A stretch of 64,000 nt of DNA from Fibrobacter sp. UWB4 (lineage in GTDB: Bacteria > Fibrobacterota > Fibrobacteria > Fibrobacterales > Fibrobacteraceae): contig NZ_MWQI01000007.1 of assembly GCF_002210345.1 (NCBI RefSeq), positions 1-64,000 of the forward strand. Reading direction: 5' to 3'. The notes under the pieces are model-generated. The model saw nothing but the letters and a program-made list of their open reading frames with translations, ran no database searches and was not told where the DNA came from. Below are positions 1-10,600 of this stretch, piece by piece (positions within the stretch are counted from its first letter, which is position 1; each line of letters opens with the position of its first letter). The position numbers were made by a program, and so were the translations under genes.

Positions 1-98
1 TCATCGCTCCGATCGCCATGGAAAAGCAGCTCCGCTTCGCTATCCGCGAAGGTGGTCGCACGGTTGGTGCAGGTTCTGTAACCGAAATCATCAAGTAA
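1..98 (+). CDS. tuf: Elongation factor Tu, 3' end only
   Basis: The window opens inside this gene. The last 31 residues are readable in the frame starting at base 3 and end at TAA 96-98. They match the conserved C-terminus of EF-Tu domain 3, including the [15 protein letters not shown] stretch followed by a short IIK tail. EF-Tu delivers aminoacyl-tRNA to the ribosome as a GTP complex. Only 11 bases separate it from rpmG. The order tuf, rpmG, tRNA-Trp, secE, nusG is common in bacteria, which supports the call. Confidence 0.95.
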
Positions 99-109
99 TA
101 GAGTAAAAA

Positions 110-262
110 ATGCCCAGAGAACTCATCGTGCTTGAATGCACAGAATGTGGTCAGCGCAACTATGATTGCGACAAGAACAAGCGTCTTCATCCTTCCCGCG
201 TGGAATACAAGAAGTACTGCCGCTTCTGCCGCAAGCATACTGTTCACAAGGAATCCAAGTAA
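110..262 (+). CDS. rpmG: 50S ribosomal protein L33
   Basis: A 50-residue basic protein beginning [18 protein letters not shown]. It has two CxxC pairs (ECTEC near residue 10 and YCRFC near residue 37), so it is the zinc-binding form of L33. The length is normal for the family. The ATG directly follows an A-rich stretch with only a weak Shine-Dalgarno (GAGTAAAAA), and the gene probably relies on the upstream tuf transcript. L33 sits near the ribosomal E site. tRNA-Trp follows 12 bases later, so the two are probably cotranscribed and the tRNA cut out by processing. Confidence 0.95.
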   Translation: MPRELIVLECTECGQRNYDCDKNKRLHPSRVEYKKYCRFCRKHTVHKESK

Positions 263-274
263 GGAAGTCCGAAT

Positions 275-347
275 AGGTCGATAGCTCAATTGGTAGAGTC
301 ACGGTCTCCAAAACCGTTGGTTGGGGGTTCGAGTCCCTCTCGACCTG
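275..347 (+). tRNA. tRNA-Trp (CCA anticodon)
   Basis: A 73-base cloverleaf. The acceptor stem AGGTCGA (275-281) pairs with TCGACCT (340-346), with discriminator G347. The D arm holds AGCTCAATTGGTAGAGT, the anticodon CCA is at 308-310 inside an ACGGT/ACCGT stem, and the T arm contains GGTTCGAGTCC. No CCA tail is encoded. Its place between rpmG and secE is the usual one for trpT in many bacterial phyla. Confidence 0.96.
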
Positions 348-366
348 CTCACTTCCCGGAGAAAAA

Positions 367-555
367 ATGCGTAAGGTTCAGCAATATGTATCAGAATCTG
401 TCCAAGAACTGAAACAGGTTACTTGGCCCACCTGGGAAGAACTTAAGGGTTCTACTCTTGTTGTAATGCTTTTTAGCGTTATCATGGGATTCTATATTGC
501 AGGGCTCGACTTTGTGCTCTCTTGGATTGTAAATTTCATTATGGGTAGAGGTTAG
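367..555 (+). CDS. secE: Preprotein translocase subunit SecE
   Basis: A 62-residue short-form SecE. The N-terminal amphipathic helix carries the family signature VQELKQVTWPTWEEL (about residues 12-26). One transmembrane helix follows (about 30-55). SecE clamps the SecY channel in the inner membrane. The start is preceded by GGAGAAAAA, a good ribosome-binding site. nusG follows after three bases, the near-universal secE-nusG pairing. Confidence 0.95.
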   Translation: MRKVQQYVSESVQELKQVTWPTWEELKGSTLVVMLFSVIMGFYIAGLDFVLSWIVNFIMGRG

Positions 556-558
556 TGT

Positions 559-1098
559 ATGTCCATGCAGTGGTATGCCGTTCACACCTTTACCGGTCAA
601 GAAAACAATATCAAGAAACGCCTTGAGCAAATGATTGAGCGCGAAGGCGTTCAAGATAAATTTGGACGTATACTCGTACCTATCCGCGAAGTTGTTTCCA
701 ACGTTCGCGGTAAGCGTCGTGTTAGCGTCCAAAATTTGTTTCCTGCATATATCATTATTGAAATGGAGCTGGACGAGCTCACCCAGCACCTGGTGTCCAC
801 CATCAATGGTGTCACCCATTTCGGCGGAATGACTCGCGCTTCTCGAGTACCTATTCCGCTTCGTCAGAGCGAGGTCGATCGTCTTCTGGGTGTTGATCCT
901 GAAAACTCCATCGAAGGCGAGATCCAAATTCCGTATACAATTGGCGAAAATGTCTGCATCAAGGAAGGTCCTTTCAAGGGCTTTGTGGGCGTCGTAGATG
1001 AAATTATGGAAGCCAAGATTAAGGTCATGGTTTCCGTTTTTGGTCGTTCTACGCCAGTCGAACTCGCTTTTAACCAAGTCGAATCCGCCGACGCATAA
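559..1098 (+). CDS. nusG: Transcription termination/antitermination protein NusG
   Basis: A 179-residue protein with the NGN domain (WYAVHTFTGQENNIKKRL near the start) and a C-terminal KOW domain (ENVCIKEGPFKGFVGVVDEI, about residues 127-147). NusG binds the RNA polymerase clamp and links it to Rho or to ribosomal protein S10. Length and domain order are standard. It lies three bases after secE and 31 bases before rplK. The first in-frame ATG of the domain was taken as the start; a second ATG two codons later cannot be excluded. Confidence 0.95.
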   Translation: MSMQWYAVHTFTGQENNIKKRLEQMIEREGVQDKFGRILVPIREVVSNVRGKRRVSVQNLFPAYIIIEMELDELTQHLVSTINGVTHFGGMTRASRVPIPLRQSEVDRLLGVDPENSIEGEIQIPYTIGENVCIKEGPFKGFVGVVDEIMEAKIKVMVSVFGRSTPVELAFNQVESADA

Positions 1099-1129
1099 TT
1101 GATACGGTCTTTGAAACGGAGATAATACA

Positions 1130-1555
1130 GTGGCAAAGAAAATCACAGGTTATATTAAGCTCCAGATTCCCGGTGGCGCAGCTAACCCAGCTCCTCCGGT
1201 AGGTCCTGCCCTTGGTCAGAAGGGCGTGAACATCATGGAGTTCTGCAAACAGTTTAACGCAAAGACTCAGAATGACAAGGGCATGATTGTGCCGGTCGTC
1301 ATCACGGTCTACGCTGACAAGAGCTTTACCTTCATCACGAAGGTCTCGCCGGTTCCGGCCCTCATCAAGAAGGCTACTGGCGTGCAGAGCGGCTCTGGTG
1401 AACCCAACCGTAAGAAAGTTGGCAAGATCACTCAAGCCCAGATCACGGAAATCGCCCAAAAGAAGATGCCGGATCTAAACACAATCGACCTCGAAGCCGC
1501 CAAGCGCATGGTTGCGGGCACTGCTCGTTCCATGGGTATTGAAGTGGTTGACTGA
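1130..1555 (+). CDS. rplK: 50S ribosomal protein L11
   Basis: A 141-residue L11, starting at GTG ([16 protein letters not shown]). The N-terminal domain has the proline-rich linker [21 protein letters not shown]. The C-terminal rRNA-binding domain runs from about residue 75. L11 forms the GTPase-associated centre with 23S rRNA and L10-L12. The GTG start is fixed by the conserved N-terminus and by an upstream ACGGAGATAA ribosome-binding site. It is the first of the L11-L1-L10-L12 series. Confidence 0.96.
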   Translation: MAKKITGYIKLQIPGGAANPAPPVGPALGQKGVNIMEFCKQFNAKTQNDKGMIVPVVITVYADKSFTFITKVSPVPALIKKATGVQSGSGEPNRKKVGKITQAQITEIAQKKMPDLNTIDLEAAKRMVAGTARSMGIEVVD

Positions 1556-1595
1556 GGCAGGTAATTCACCGTTACGTATCTGACAGGAAAATTTC

Positions 1596-2282
1596 ATGTT
1601 CAGAGGAAAAAAATACAAAAAGATTGCTGAATCTTTCGATCGCACCAAAGCGTACGATTTGAAGGAAGCAATCGAAATACTCAAAAAGTCCGAATTGAAG
1701 TTCGACCAGACGGTCGAAGTACACTTCAATCTCGGTGTGGACCCAAAACATTCCGACCAAGTGGTTCGTGGCACTGTCGTGCTTCCGCATGGTACCGGTC
1801 GTCAGGTCCGCGTCTTGGTGTTCTGCAAGGACAACAACCTTGAAGTTGCCAAAGCCGCAGGTGCTGACTACGCTGGTGGTGCCGACTTGGTTCAGAAGAT
1901 TCAGGAAGGCTGGCTGGATTTCGACGCCGTCGTTGCTACTCCCGACATGATGCCGGTGATTAGTAAGGTCGCACGTGTCCTCGGTCCTCGTGGTATGATG
2001 CCGAGCCCCAAGGCTGGTACGGTGACTGTTAACGTCGCTCAGACCGTCAAGGAACTCAAGGCCGGTAAGATTTCCTACCGCGTTGACAAGGGCGCAAACG
2101 TCCACGCTCCGGTTGGCAAGCTTTCCTTCACTGCCGATCAGCTCGTTGAAAACACGAAGGCTGTCATCGACTCTGTTGTGAAGAACAAGCCTCAATCTTC
2201 TAAGGGCACTTACATCAAGAGCCTCACATTGACGGCTACGATGGCCCCGGGCATCAAACTTGATATGGCACTGACGCGCTAG
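1596..2282 (+). CDS. rplA: 50S ribosomal protein L1
   Basis: A 228-residue L1 with the N-terminal [21 protein letters not shown] segment and the conserved glycine-rich core [17 protein letters not shown] (about residues 128-144). L1 forms the stalk that helps release deacylated tRNA. In E. coli it also represses its own operon by binding the rplK leader; a similar role here is not shown by the sequence. The gene follows rplK by 40 bases and precedes rplJ by 8. Confidence 0.96.
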   Translation: MFRGKKYKKIAESFDRTKAYDLKEAIEILKKSELKFDQTVEVHFNLGVDPKHSDQVVRGTVVLPHGTGRQVRVLVFCKDNNLEVAKAAGADYAGGADLVQKIQEGWLDFDAVVATPDMMPVISKVARVLGPRGMMPSPKAGTVTVNVAQTVKELKAGKISYRVDKGANVHAPVGKLSFTADQLVENTKAVIDSVVKNKPQSSKGTYIKSLTLTATMAPGIKLDMALTR

Positions 2283-2290
2283 GAGAAACC

Positions 2291-2824
2291 ATGAAAGCTG
2301 TAGTTAAAAAACAACAGACCGTGGACGCGCTCGTCGAGTCCTTCAAGGGCGCTACCGCCGTCTATCTGCTCAATTTCCAGGGCATCACTGTCGATAAGGA
2401 CAATGCCCTCCGCAAGGCCCTCGCTGCTAAGGGTGTCAAGTACCACGCTGTGAAGAACACTCTTCTCAAGCGCGTTCTCGAAGCACTCAAGGTTGAAGGT
2501 CTCAACGACTCCCTCACTGGCGCAACGTCTGTGATGGTCGGTTTCGAAGAAGACCCGCTCCTGCCGGCTCGCGAAATTGAAGCATTCCACAAAGCAAACC
2601 CTGATTTCTTGGTTGCCAAGAGCATTTACCTTGATGGCAAGGCAATGCCGGGCTCCGAAGTCGTGAACCTCTCCAAGATTCCGGATCGTAAGGGCATGAT
2701 CGCAATGATCGTCTCTATCGCTCTCGGACCTGGCTCCACGATCGCCGGTCAGCTCAAGACCCTCCAGGAAAAACTGGAAAAAGAATCGGGTTCCGAAGCA
2801 GCCCCTGCTGCAGCGGAAGCTTAA
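2291..2824 (+). CDS. rplJ: 50S ribosomal protein L10
   Basis: A 177-residue L10. The N-terminal domain, including VYLLNFQGITVDKDNALRKAL, binds 23S rRNA. The C-terminal helix carries L7/L12 dimers. It begins 8 bases after rplA with GGAGAAACC as ribosome-binding site. The short rplA-rplJ gap leaves no room for the long L10 leader known in enterobacteria, so any autoregulation must work differently. The C-terminus is alanine-rich. Confidence 0.95.
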   Translation: MKAVVKKQQTVDALVESFKGATAVYLLNFQGITVDKDNALRKALAAKGVKYHAVKNTLLKRVLEALKVEGLNDSLTGATSVMVGFEEDPLLPAREIEAFHKANPDFLVAKSIYLDGKAMPGSEVVNLSKIPDRKGMIAMIVSIALGPGSTIAGQLKTLQEKLEKESGSEAAPAAAEA

Positions 2825-2875
2825 CAACAAACCACAAACCAAAAATTTTAAACGGAATAATCGGAGAAACACATC

Positions 2876-3250
2876 ATGGCAACTGATATCAAGGCATTGG
2901 GCGATCAAATCGTTGGTCTTACCCTTCTCGAAGCCAAGGCTTTGGCTGACTACCTTAAAGAAACCCACGGCATCGAAGCCGCTGCCGGTGGCGCTGTAGT
3001 TATGGCTGCAGCTGCTGCAGCTCCTGCTGAAGAAAAGACCGAATTCGACGTCATCCTCGCCGAAATCGATCCGGCCAAGAAGATGGCTATCCTCAAGGAA
3101 GTTCGCGCTATCACGGGTCTCGGCCTCGCTGAAGCCAAGAAGGTCGTCGAAACTGCCAACAGCGTCATCAAGGAAGCTGCACCGAAGGCTGACGCCGAAG
3201 CTCTCAAGAAGAAACTCGAAGAACTCGGAGCAAAGGTTACCCTTAAGTAA
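2876..3250 (+). CDS. rplL: 50S ribosomal protein L7/L12
   Basis: A 124-residue L7/L12. The N-terminal dimerisation domain is followed by an alanine-rich hinge (about residues 39-52) and the C-terminal factor-binding domain with [24 protein letters not shown]. The protein forms the flexible ribosomal stalk that recruits translation GTPases. GGAGAAACACATC precedes the ATG. A terminator-like hairpin lies downstream, before rpoB. Confidence 0.96.
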   Translation: MATDIKALGDQIVGLTLLEAKALADYLKETHGIEAAAGGAVVMAAAAAAPAEEKTEFDVILAEIDPAKKMAILKEVRAITGLGLAEAKKVVETANSVIKEAAPKADAEALKKKLEELGAKVTLK

Positions 3251-3283
3251 TGCTTTTGCTGCATTAATTCTTCCTTACCAATT

Positions 3284-3318
3284 GCCTGCACAACAGTGCG
3301 GGCTTTTGGTGTTTTTTG
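3284..3318 (+). terminator. Attenuator-like terminator between rplL and rpoB
   Basis: The stem GCCTGCAC (3284-3291) and GTGCGGGC (3296-3303) encloses a four-base loop AACA and is followed by a T-rich tract (TTTTGGTGTTTTTT). The one non-Watson-Crick pair is G-T. It lies 33 bases after rplL and 38 bases before rpoB. Enterobacteria have a partial terminator at the same place that lowers rpoBC expression relative to ribosomal proteins. The interrupted T tract suggests leaky termination. Confidence 0.7.
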
Positions 3319-3355
3319 ACTATTATTAGGCTCTTCACCGGATGAGGTATTTCTA

Positions 3356-6300
3356 ATGACGACGGAGCGAAAATCCTATTCCTCCAACAAGTTCCACCTG
3401 GAACTCCCGTACCTGATCGAAGTCCAGAAGGCTTCGTACGAGCAATTCCTTCAAAAGGACATTCCGCAAGAAAAAAGGATGAACGTCGGGCTTGAACGCG
3501 TGTTCCGCGATATCTTCCCGATCACCGATGACAAGGATCTGTATTCCTTGAAGTATGAAGGATATTATTTCGGCATCCCGAAATACAGCATCCCCGAATG
3601 CCGTGAGCGCGGTCTCACGTATTCCATGGAACTTTTTGCAACTCTCTCCCTCCAGGTGTTTGAAAAGGACGGAGAAGAAAGCAAGCTCAAGGAAGAAATC
3701 AAGAACGATGTCTTGGTTTGCGAACTTCCTATCATGACCGAGAACGGAACGTTTATCATTAACGGCGCCGAACGCGTCGTCGTTTCGCAGTTGCACCGTT
3801 CTCCTGGTGTGAGCTTTGACGAAGAAATGCAGCCCAATGGCCGCTCTGACTACAAGAGCCGTATTATTCCGCATCGCGGCGCATGGGTTGAATTCAACAC
3901 CGAAGGCGACATCCTTTACCTCATCATCGACCGCAAGAAGAAGATCGCCGCTACCGCTATGCTTCGCTGCATCGGCTTCGAAACGACTCAGGATATCCTG
4001 AACCTCTTCTACAAGAAGACCGACGAAATCGTTCTCGACGATGCCGCATTCAATGACTTTGACAAGGAAGGTGTCTGCACCCTCATCAACCGCATCATCT
4101 TCAACGATGTCGTTGACGAAGAAACGGGTGAAATCATCCTCGAAGCTAACACTGTCATCGACGACAAGAAGCTCGAACGCCTCCGCGAAAGCAGTGTCGA
4201 AAAGATCACCGTGCTTTCCAAGGAAGAAGACAACCTCCTCATCCACTACACGCTCGCTGCCGACAAGACGAAGTCCCGCGAAGACGCCCTCAAGGCCGTC
4301 TACTCCGTGACCCACCAGCAGCAGGAAGAAGCTCCGAACCTCCAGACCGCCGAACGCTACTTCGACGAACTCTTCCTCAACGACCCGCACAAGTACGATC
4401 TTGGCGAAGTCGGTCGTTACCGCTTGAACGCAAAGGTTTACACCGCTGCTATTCTTGCCAAGGTTAAGGAAGTTGCTGAACGCTTCGACCGCGTCAACGA
4501 ATTCAAGATGCCGTCTGTGACCCAGATGACGATGAGCAAGACTGACTTCCTCGCTATCATCGAATACATGGTCGGCCTCTTCAACGGCGACGAAGGCTAC
4601 ACTCTTGACGATATCGACCACTTGGGCAACCGTCGTACACGTTCCGTGGGCGAACTCCTTGCCGGTCAGATTTCCGTCGGCCTCTCTCGTATGTCTCGCG
4701 TCATCCGCGAAAACCTTTCTCTCCATTCCGAAGAAGAACAGACGACTCCGCGCGAACTCGTGAATACTCGCATGGTCTCTACTGTCGTCCAGGCATTCTT
4801 TGGCCAGAGCCAGTTGTCCCAGTTCATGGACCAGATGAACCCGCTTTCTGAACTTACTCACAAGCGTCGTCTCTCCGCTCTCGGTCCTGGTGGCCTTACC
4901 CGTGAACGTGCAGGCTTCGAAGTCCGTGACGTTCACTACACGCACTATGGCCGCCTCTGCCCGATCGAAACTCCGGAAGGTCCGAACATCGGTCTTATCA
5001 ACTCCCTCGCATCTTACGCCGTGGTGAACCACTTCGGCTTCATCGAAACCCCGTACCGTATTGTGGGTCTCGTTGAATTCAAGGACGCTCAGGGCAACAA
5101 GTGCTACTTCCCGGAAGAAAAGTGGCATTTCGGCATCTTCAAGGGCTTCGTTCATGATCCGCACCTCTTCGTGGAACTTGAACTCACCCAGAAGGAAATT
5201 GACACTGTCCGCCTGAACCTCGACAACCGCCAGCGCGAATTGTTCGAAGGCTTCGTGAACAAGGTCTTCCAGCTCAAGGATGCCGACGGTAATGTTTCTT
5301 ACTGCAAGAACGGCTTCGCCCTCGACGATTTCGACGGCACTCCGGACTACGTGCAGGTGGGCGACGTCGTGGAACAGATCGTTTCCGACTACATCAGCTA
5401 CCTCACTGCAGATGAAGAAGACTCCTTCAAGGTCGCTCCGGCTTCTACCGAACTTGACGAAAACAACCGCTTCAAGGGCGACATGGACGGCTATGTCATC
5501 GTCCGTGACAAGAGCGAATATCCGCACTTGATGAAGCAGGATTCCATCGCCATCGGCGACACCGAAACCGAACGTATCGACCTCATGGACGTGGCCCCGA
5601 TGCAGATCGTGTCTGTGGCTGCTGGTCTTATCCCGTTCCTTGAACACGATGACGCTAACCGTGCATTGATGGGTTCTAACATGCAGCGCCAGGCTGTGCC
5701 TCTGCTCCGCGCCGAAGCTCCGGTCGTGGGTACTGGCCTCGAACGCCGTGCCGCTCTCGACTCGGGTACGGTTGTCCGCGCCAAGCACGACGGTAAGGTC
5801 ACGTTTGTTGACGCTCGCCACATCACGGTGCAGCGCGGCAATATGGTGAACGGCGTATTTGAACCGCTCACTGGCCTTGGCGAAAACTATGAATTCCTCG
5901 GCAAGGATCCGATTGACGAATACACGCTCCGCAAGTTTGAACGTTCTAACCAGGATTCCTGCATTAACCAGAAGCCGATTGTGAACGTGGGCGACTTTGT
6001 GAAGGTCGGCGACGTCTTGGCTGACGGTGTTTCTACTGACCATGGCGAACTGGCTCTCGGTAAGAACATCCTCATCGGCTTCCTCCCGTGGAACGGTTAT
6101 AACTACGAAGACGCTGTCATTATCTCCGAAGAACTTGCCATCAAGGACACGTTCACTTCTATCCATATCGAAGAATACGAAATGGAAGTCCGCGACACCA
6201 AGCGCGGTCCGGAAGAATTGACTCGTGAAATTCCGAACGTCGGTGAAGACGCTCTCCGCAACCTCGACGAAAACGGCGTGATCCGCGTCGGTGCTGAAGT

Positions 6301-7645
6301 CGGTCCGGACGATATCCTCGTCGGTAAGGTTACCCCGAAGGGCGAAACCGAACTCACTCCGGAAGAACGTTTGCTCCGTGCCATCTTCGGCGAAAAGGCC
6401 GGCGATGTGCGTGACTCTTCCCTCAAGGCTCCTCCGGGAATGAAGGGCGTCGTGCTCGAAACCCGTATCTTCAGCAAGAAGGACAAGGCCGACAAGAAGA
6501 GCAAGGAAAAGGATCAGGAAACGATCGAAGAAATTCGTCAGAATTTCCAGAGCCAGATCGACCGCATCAAGGATGCATGCCGTGAACACTTGTTCGACCT
6601 CCTCGCAGGCAAGTCTGCTGGCAAGGTCATGGACAACGAAACTCACGAACTCCTCATCCGCGAAGGCCAGACTTATAACGAACAGAACCTCAGATTCATC
6701 GACGTGACGAAGGTCTCTCCGAACTCCACATTCGTTGTGGATGACGATGACCTCCAGGACAAGGTGCTCTCTCTCGTTCTCGTCGCCCGCGACAACCTCG
6801 ATACCCTTACCCGCACGATGGAAAAGGAAATCGACAAGGTCACGAAGGGTGACGAACTCAAGCCGGGCGTCTTGAAGAGCGTCAAGGTCTACATCGCAAA
6901 GAAGCGCTGCCTCTCCATCGGTGACAAGATGGCTGGTCGCCACGGTAACAAGGGTGTCGTCTCGAGAATCGTTCCGGTCGAAGACATGCCGTTCACTGAA
7001 GACGGTCGTCCGCTCCAGATTCTTCTGAACCCGCTGGGTGTGCCTTCTCGTATGAACATCGGTCAGGTGCTTGAAGTTCACTTGGGCTGGGCTGCAAAGA
7101 CTCTCGGCTTCAAGGTGACGACTCCTGTGTTCGACGGTGCCAAGTTCGAAGATATCTGCAAGGAACTCGAAAAGGCTTACCAGAAGAACCCGATCGTGAA
7201 CTACGAAATGGATCCGGATAACAACAAGATTATCGGTAAGGCCAAGCTTTACGACGGCAAGACCGGTGAAGCCCTCCTGAACCCGGTGACCATCGGTTAC
7301 ATGTACTACCTCAAGCTCGGTCACTTGGTCGACGACAAGATCCACGCACGTTCTATCGGTAGCTACGCTCTCGTGACGCAGCAGCCGCTTGGCGGTAAGA
7401 GCCAGTTCGGTGGCCAGCGCTTCGGTGAAATGGAAGTGTGGGCTATGGAAGCTTACGGCGCCGCTTATACGTTGCAGGAACTCCTCACCGTCAAGTCTGA
7501 CGATGTACAGGGCCGTTCCAAGGTCTATGACGCCATTGTCAAGGGTCAGAATACTCCGAAGCCGGGTATCCCTGAATCCTTCAATGTTATGATTCGCGAA
7601 GTTCATTCTTTGGGTCTTGATATCGAGACCACTGGAGACAAGTAA
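3356..7645 (+). CDS. rpoB: DNA-directed RNA polymerase subunit beta
   Basis: A 1429-residue RNA polymerase beta subunit. The rifampicin-pocket region is intact and wild type in appearance (SQLSQFMDQMNPLSELTHKRR, about residues 486-506). The C-terminal catalytic and clamp motifs GDKMAGRHGNKG and the terminal GEMEVWAMEAYGAAYTLQE are present. A lysine-rich charged segment (KKDKADKKSKEKDQE, about residue 1042) marks a lineage-specific insertion. The ATG follows GATGAGGTATTTCTA. rpoC begins two bases after the stop, so the two are translationally coupled. The long open frame on the opposite strand is a codon-bias shadow. Confidence 0.97.
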   Translation: MTTERKSYSSNKFHLELPYLIEVQKASYEQFLQKDIPQEKRMNVGLERVFRDIFPITDDKDLYSLKYEGYYFGIPKYSIPECRERGLTYSMELFATLSLQVFEKDGEESKLKEEIKNDVLVCELPIMTENGTFIINGAERVVVSQLHRSPGVSFDEEMQPNGRSDYKSRIIPHRGAWVEFNTEGDILYLIIDRKKKIAATAMLRCIGFETTQDILNLFYKKTDEIVLDDAAFNDFDKEGVCTLINRIIFNDVVDEETGEIILEANTVIDDKKLERLRESSVEKITVLSKEEDNLLIHYTLAADKTKSREDALKAVYSVTHQQQEEAPNLQTAERYFDELFLNDPHKYDLGEVGRYRLNAKVYTAAILAKVKEVAERFDRVNEFKMPSVTQMTMSKTDFLAIIEYMVGLFNGDEGYTLDDIDHLGNRRTRSVGELLAGQISVGLSRMSRVIRENLSLHSEEEQTTPRELVNTRMVSTVVQAFFGQSQLSQFMDQMNPLSELTHKRRLSALGPGGLTRERAGFEVRDVHYTHYGRLCPIETPEGPNIGLINSLASYAVVNHFGFIETPYRIVGLVEFKDAQGNKCYFPEEKWHFGIFKGFVHDPHLFVELELTQKEIDTVRLNLDNRQRELFEGFVNKVFQLKDADGNVSYCKNGFALDDFDGTPDYVQVGDVVEQIVSDYISYLTADEEDSFKVAPASTELDENNRFKGDMDGYVIVRDKSEYPHLMKQDSIAIGDTETERIDLMDVAPMQIVSVAAGLIPFLEHDDANRALMGSNMQRQAVPLLRAEAPVVGTGLERRAALDSGTVVRAKHDGKVTFVDARHITVQRGNMVNGVFEPLTGLGENYEFLGKDPIDEYTLRKFERSNQDSCINQKPIVNVGDFVKVGDVLADGVSTDHGELALGKNILIGFLPWNGYNYEDAVIISEELAIKDTFTSIHIEEYEMEVRDTKRGPEELTREIPNVGEDALRNLDENGVIRVGAEVGPDDILVGKVTPKGETELTPEERLLRAIFGEKAGDVRDSSLKAPPGMKGVVLETRIFSKKDKADKKSKEKDQETIEEIRQNFQSQIDRIKDACREHLFDLLAGKSAGKVMDNETHELLIREGQTYNEQNLRFIDVTKVSPNSTFVVDDDDLQDKVLSLVLVARDNLDTLTRTMEKEIDKVTKGDELKPGVLKSVKVYIAKKRCLSIGDKMAGRHGNKGVVSRIVPVEDMPFTEDGRPLQILLNPLGVPSRMNIGQVLEVHLGWAAKTLGFKVTTPVFDGAKFEDICKELEKAYQKNPIVNYEMDPDNNKIIGKAKLYDGKTGEALLNPVTIGYMYYLKLGHLVDDKIHARSIGSYALVTQQPLGGKSQFGGQRFGEMEVWAMEAYGAAYTLQELLTVKSDDVQGRSKVYDAIVKGQNTPKPGIPESFNVMIREVHSLGLDIETTGDK

Positions 7646-7647
7646 TT

Positions 7648-10600
7648 ATGGCTGAAGAAATGACTGAACAGTTTGGCGACATTTCTATTCATCTCGCCTC
7701 CCCGGACCTGATCCGTTACTGGTCCTATGGCGAAGTGACAAAGCCGGAAACGATTAACTACCGTTCCTTCAAGCCTGAAAAGGATGGTCTTTTCTGCGAA
7801 AAGATCTTTGGACCGGTTAAGAACTGGGAATGCAACTGCGGTAAGTTCAAGCGCATCCGCTACAAGGGCGTCATCTGCGACCGTTGCGGCGTTGAAGTGA
7901 CTCACTCCAAGGTCCGTCGCGAACGCATGGGCCACATCGAACTTGCTATCCCTCTGACCCACACCTGGTTCGTCCGTAACCAGCCGTGCGTCATCGGTGC
8001 ACTCCTCAACCTCAATACTAAGGACCTCGACCATATCATCTACTACGAAAAGTACGTGGTGATTGATCCGGGTACGACCGACCTCGAACCGAACTCCCTG
8101 ATCGACGAAGCTCAGTATCAGGACCTCGTTGCCGAAGGCCGTGAATTTGAAGCCAAGATGGGCGCATCTGCTATCAAGCAGTTGCTCGACCGCGTCGACT
8201 TGACCAAGCTCTCCGAAGAACTCCGCTTGCAGGCAACTTCCAAGTCCAAGACCAAGCAGGATGATGCTGTGAAGCGCCTCAAGGTCGTCGAAGCCTTCAA
8301 GAAGTCCCAGATGGAAAGCTTCCGCAGCTACTACAAGAATCCGGATCCGGCCCGCGACGCAAGCAAGGCCTGGCTCAAGGGTCTTGCCGAAGCTGTCGCC
8401 GAATTCAAGGTAGACTACGAAGCCAAGCACTCTGACTTTGTGCTTGCCGACGCCTACGAAGAATTCCGCCACAAGTATCCGAACGAAGCTCGCTTGCTCG
8501 CTAACCAGCCGTCCTGGATGATCCTCGATGTGCTTCCGGTTATCCCGCCTGATCTTCGTCCGCTCGTACCGCTCGAAGGTGGCCGCTTTGCTACCTCCGA
8601 CTTGAACGAACTCTATCGCCGTGTCATCAACCGCAACAACCGCTTGAAAAAGTTGATTGACATCCGTGCCCCTAACGTGATTCTCTGCAACGAAAAGCGT
8701 ATGCTCCAGGAAGCTGTCGACCAGTTGTTCGATAGCGGCCGCCGCACCGCTCGTGCAGGTTCTGCACGTCCGCTCAAGAGCCTCGCTGAACTCCTCAAGG
8801 GTAAGCAGGGCCGCTTCCGTATGAACTTGCTCGGTAAGCGTGTTGACTATTCCGGCCGTTCCGTGATTGTCGTGGGACCGGAACTTCGCATGCACCAGTG
8901 CGGTCTCCCGAAGCGCATGGCTCTTGAACTTTACAAGCCGTTCATCATCCAGCGCTTGGAAGAAGAAGGCATTGTCTACACGCTCAAGTCTGCTAAGAAG
9001 TACGTTGACGCAGAACGTCCTGAAGTTTGGGACATTCTCGAACAGATTATTGAAGACCACCCGGTCATGTTGAACCGCGCTCCGACGCTTCACCGCTTGG
9101 GTATCCAGGCCTTCTATCCGAAGCTCATCGAAGGTAACGCGATTCGCCTCCACCCGCTCGTCTGTACAGCATTCAACGCTGACTTCGACGGTGACCAGAT
9201 GGCTTGCCATCTTCCGCTTAGCTTCGAAACTCAGCTCGAATGCCGCGTGTTGATGCTTTCTTCGAACAACATTCTTCACCCGGCTTCCGGTCAGCCGATC
9301 GCTGTGCCGGGCCAGGACATCGTGCTAGGGCTCTACTACCTGACCAAGCCGCGTCCGAACCGCAAGGGTGAAGGCATGCACTTCTACGACCCGGCCGAAG
9401 CCGTCCGCGCTTACGAAAACGACGTCGTGGATTTGAACGCCAATGTTTACCTCAAGCTCCCGGCAGGTCGCAAGATCTATATGGGCGCTCTCGAAAAGGA
9501 TTGCACCTGCATCCGCGAAATGGCTGATGACAATGGCAATCTCGAAGTCCAGGTCAAGGCTGGCGAAAAGATTAAGTTCCTCACCCTTAAGGAAGACAAC
9601 GTCATCAAGACGACTGTCGGCCGTATCATCTTCAACGAATTTGTTCCGAACGCTCTTGGTTACGCCAACGAAACCTTCGGCAAGAAGGTGATTGCTAAGT
9701 CCATCGACGACCTCTATCGTCGTACCGGCAACCGCGTGACCGTCGACTACCTCGACGACCTCAAGGCTAACGGTTACAAGTGGGCTACTCGCGCTGGTTC
9801 TTCTGTGGCTATCGCCGAAATGGTGATCCCGAAGGAAAAGCAGGAAATGCTCGACAAGGCTGCCGAACAGGTTTCCAAGATTCGCGCCCTTTACGAAGAC
9901 GGTGTCATTACTGACGGCGAACGTTATAACCAGACGATTGACGTGTGGTCCAAGACGACGTCCGATGTCGCAGCCAAGCAGTGGGATTTGCTCTCTCACG
10001 ACCGTGACGGTTTCAACCCGGTCTACATGATGGCTGACTCCGGCGCTCGTGGTAGCCGTGAACAGATTAAGCAGCTGTCCGGTATGCGTGGTTTGATGCA
10101 GAAGCCGATCAAGCAGCTCGGTGGTCAGGAAGTTATTGAAAACCCGATTAAGTCCTGCTTCCGTGAAGGCTTGAACGTGATGGAATACTTCATTTCGTCT
10201 CACGGTGCTCGTAAGGGTCTTGCTGATACGGCTCTTAAGACGGCTGACGCTGGTTACCTTACCCGTCGTCTCGTGGACGTGGGCCAGGACCTCGTTATTA
10301 CCGAACCGGACTGCGGAACTACCGACGGTATCGAAGTTTCCGCATTCAAGGACGGTGACGATACTGTCATTCCTCTTGAAGAACGTCTCCTCGGTCGCGC
10401 ACCGGTCGATGACATCAAGCACCCGGTGACGGGCGAAGTGATCGTCAAGGCTGGCGAACTCGTGACCGAACGCGACCTCCCGAAGATCTCTGCTACGGGT
10501 CTTGAACACATCAAGATGCGCTCTGTGCTCACCTGTAACTCCAAGAACGGTGTCTGCGCTAAGTGCTACGGCCGTATGCTTGCTTCCGGTCGTCCGGTTG

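Noticed and set aside
3353-7606. A 1417-codon open frame on the minus strand opposite rpoB, and similar long antisense frames opposite rpoC, nusG, rplA, rplJ and the transporter lipoprotein
   Set aside because: They follow from strong codon bias (few TTA, CTA or TCA codons) in highly expressed genes. They have no ribosome-binding sites, and their protein sequences resemble no family, while the plus strand encodes perfect RpoB and the others.
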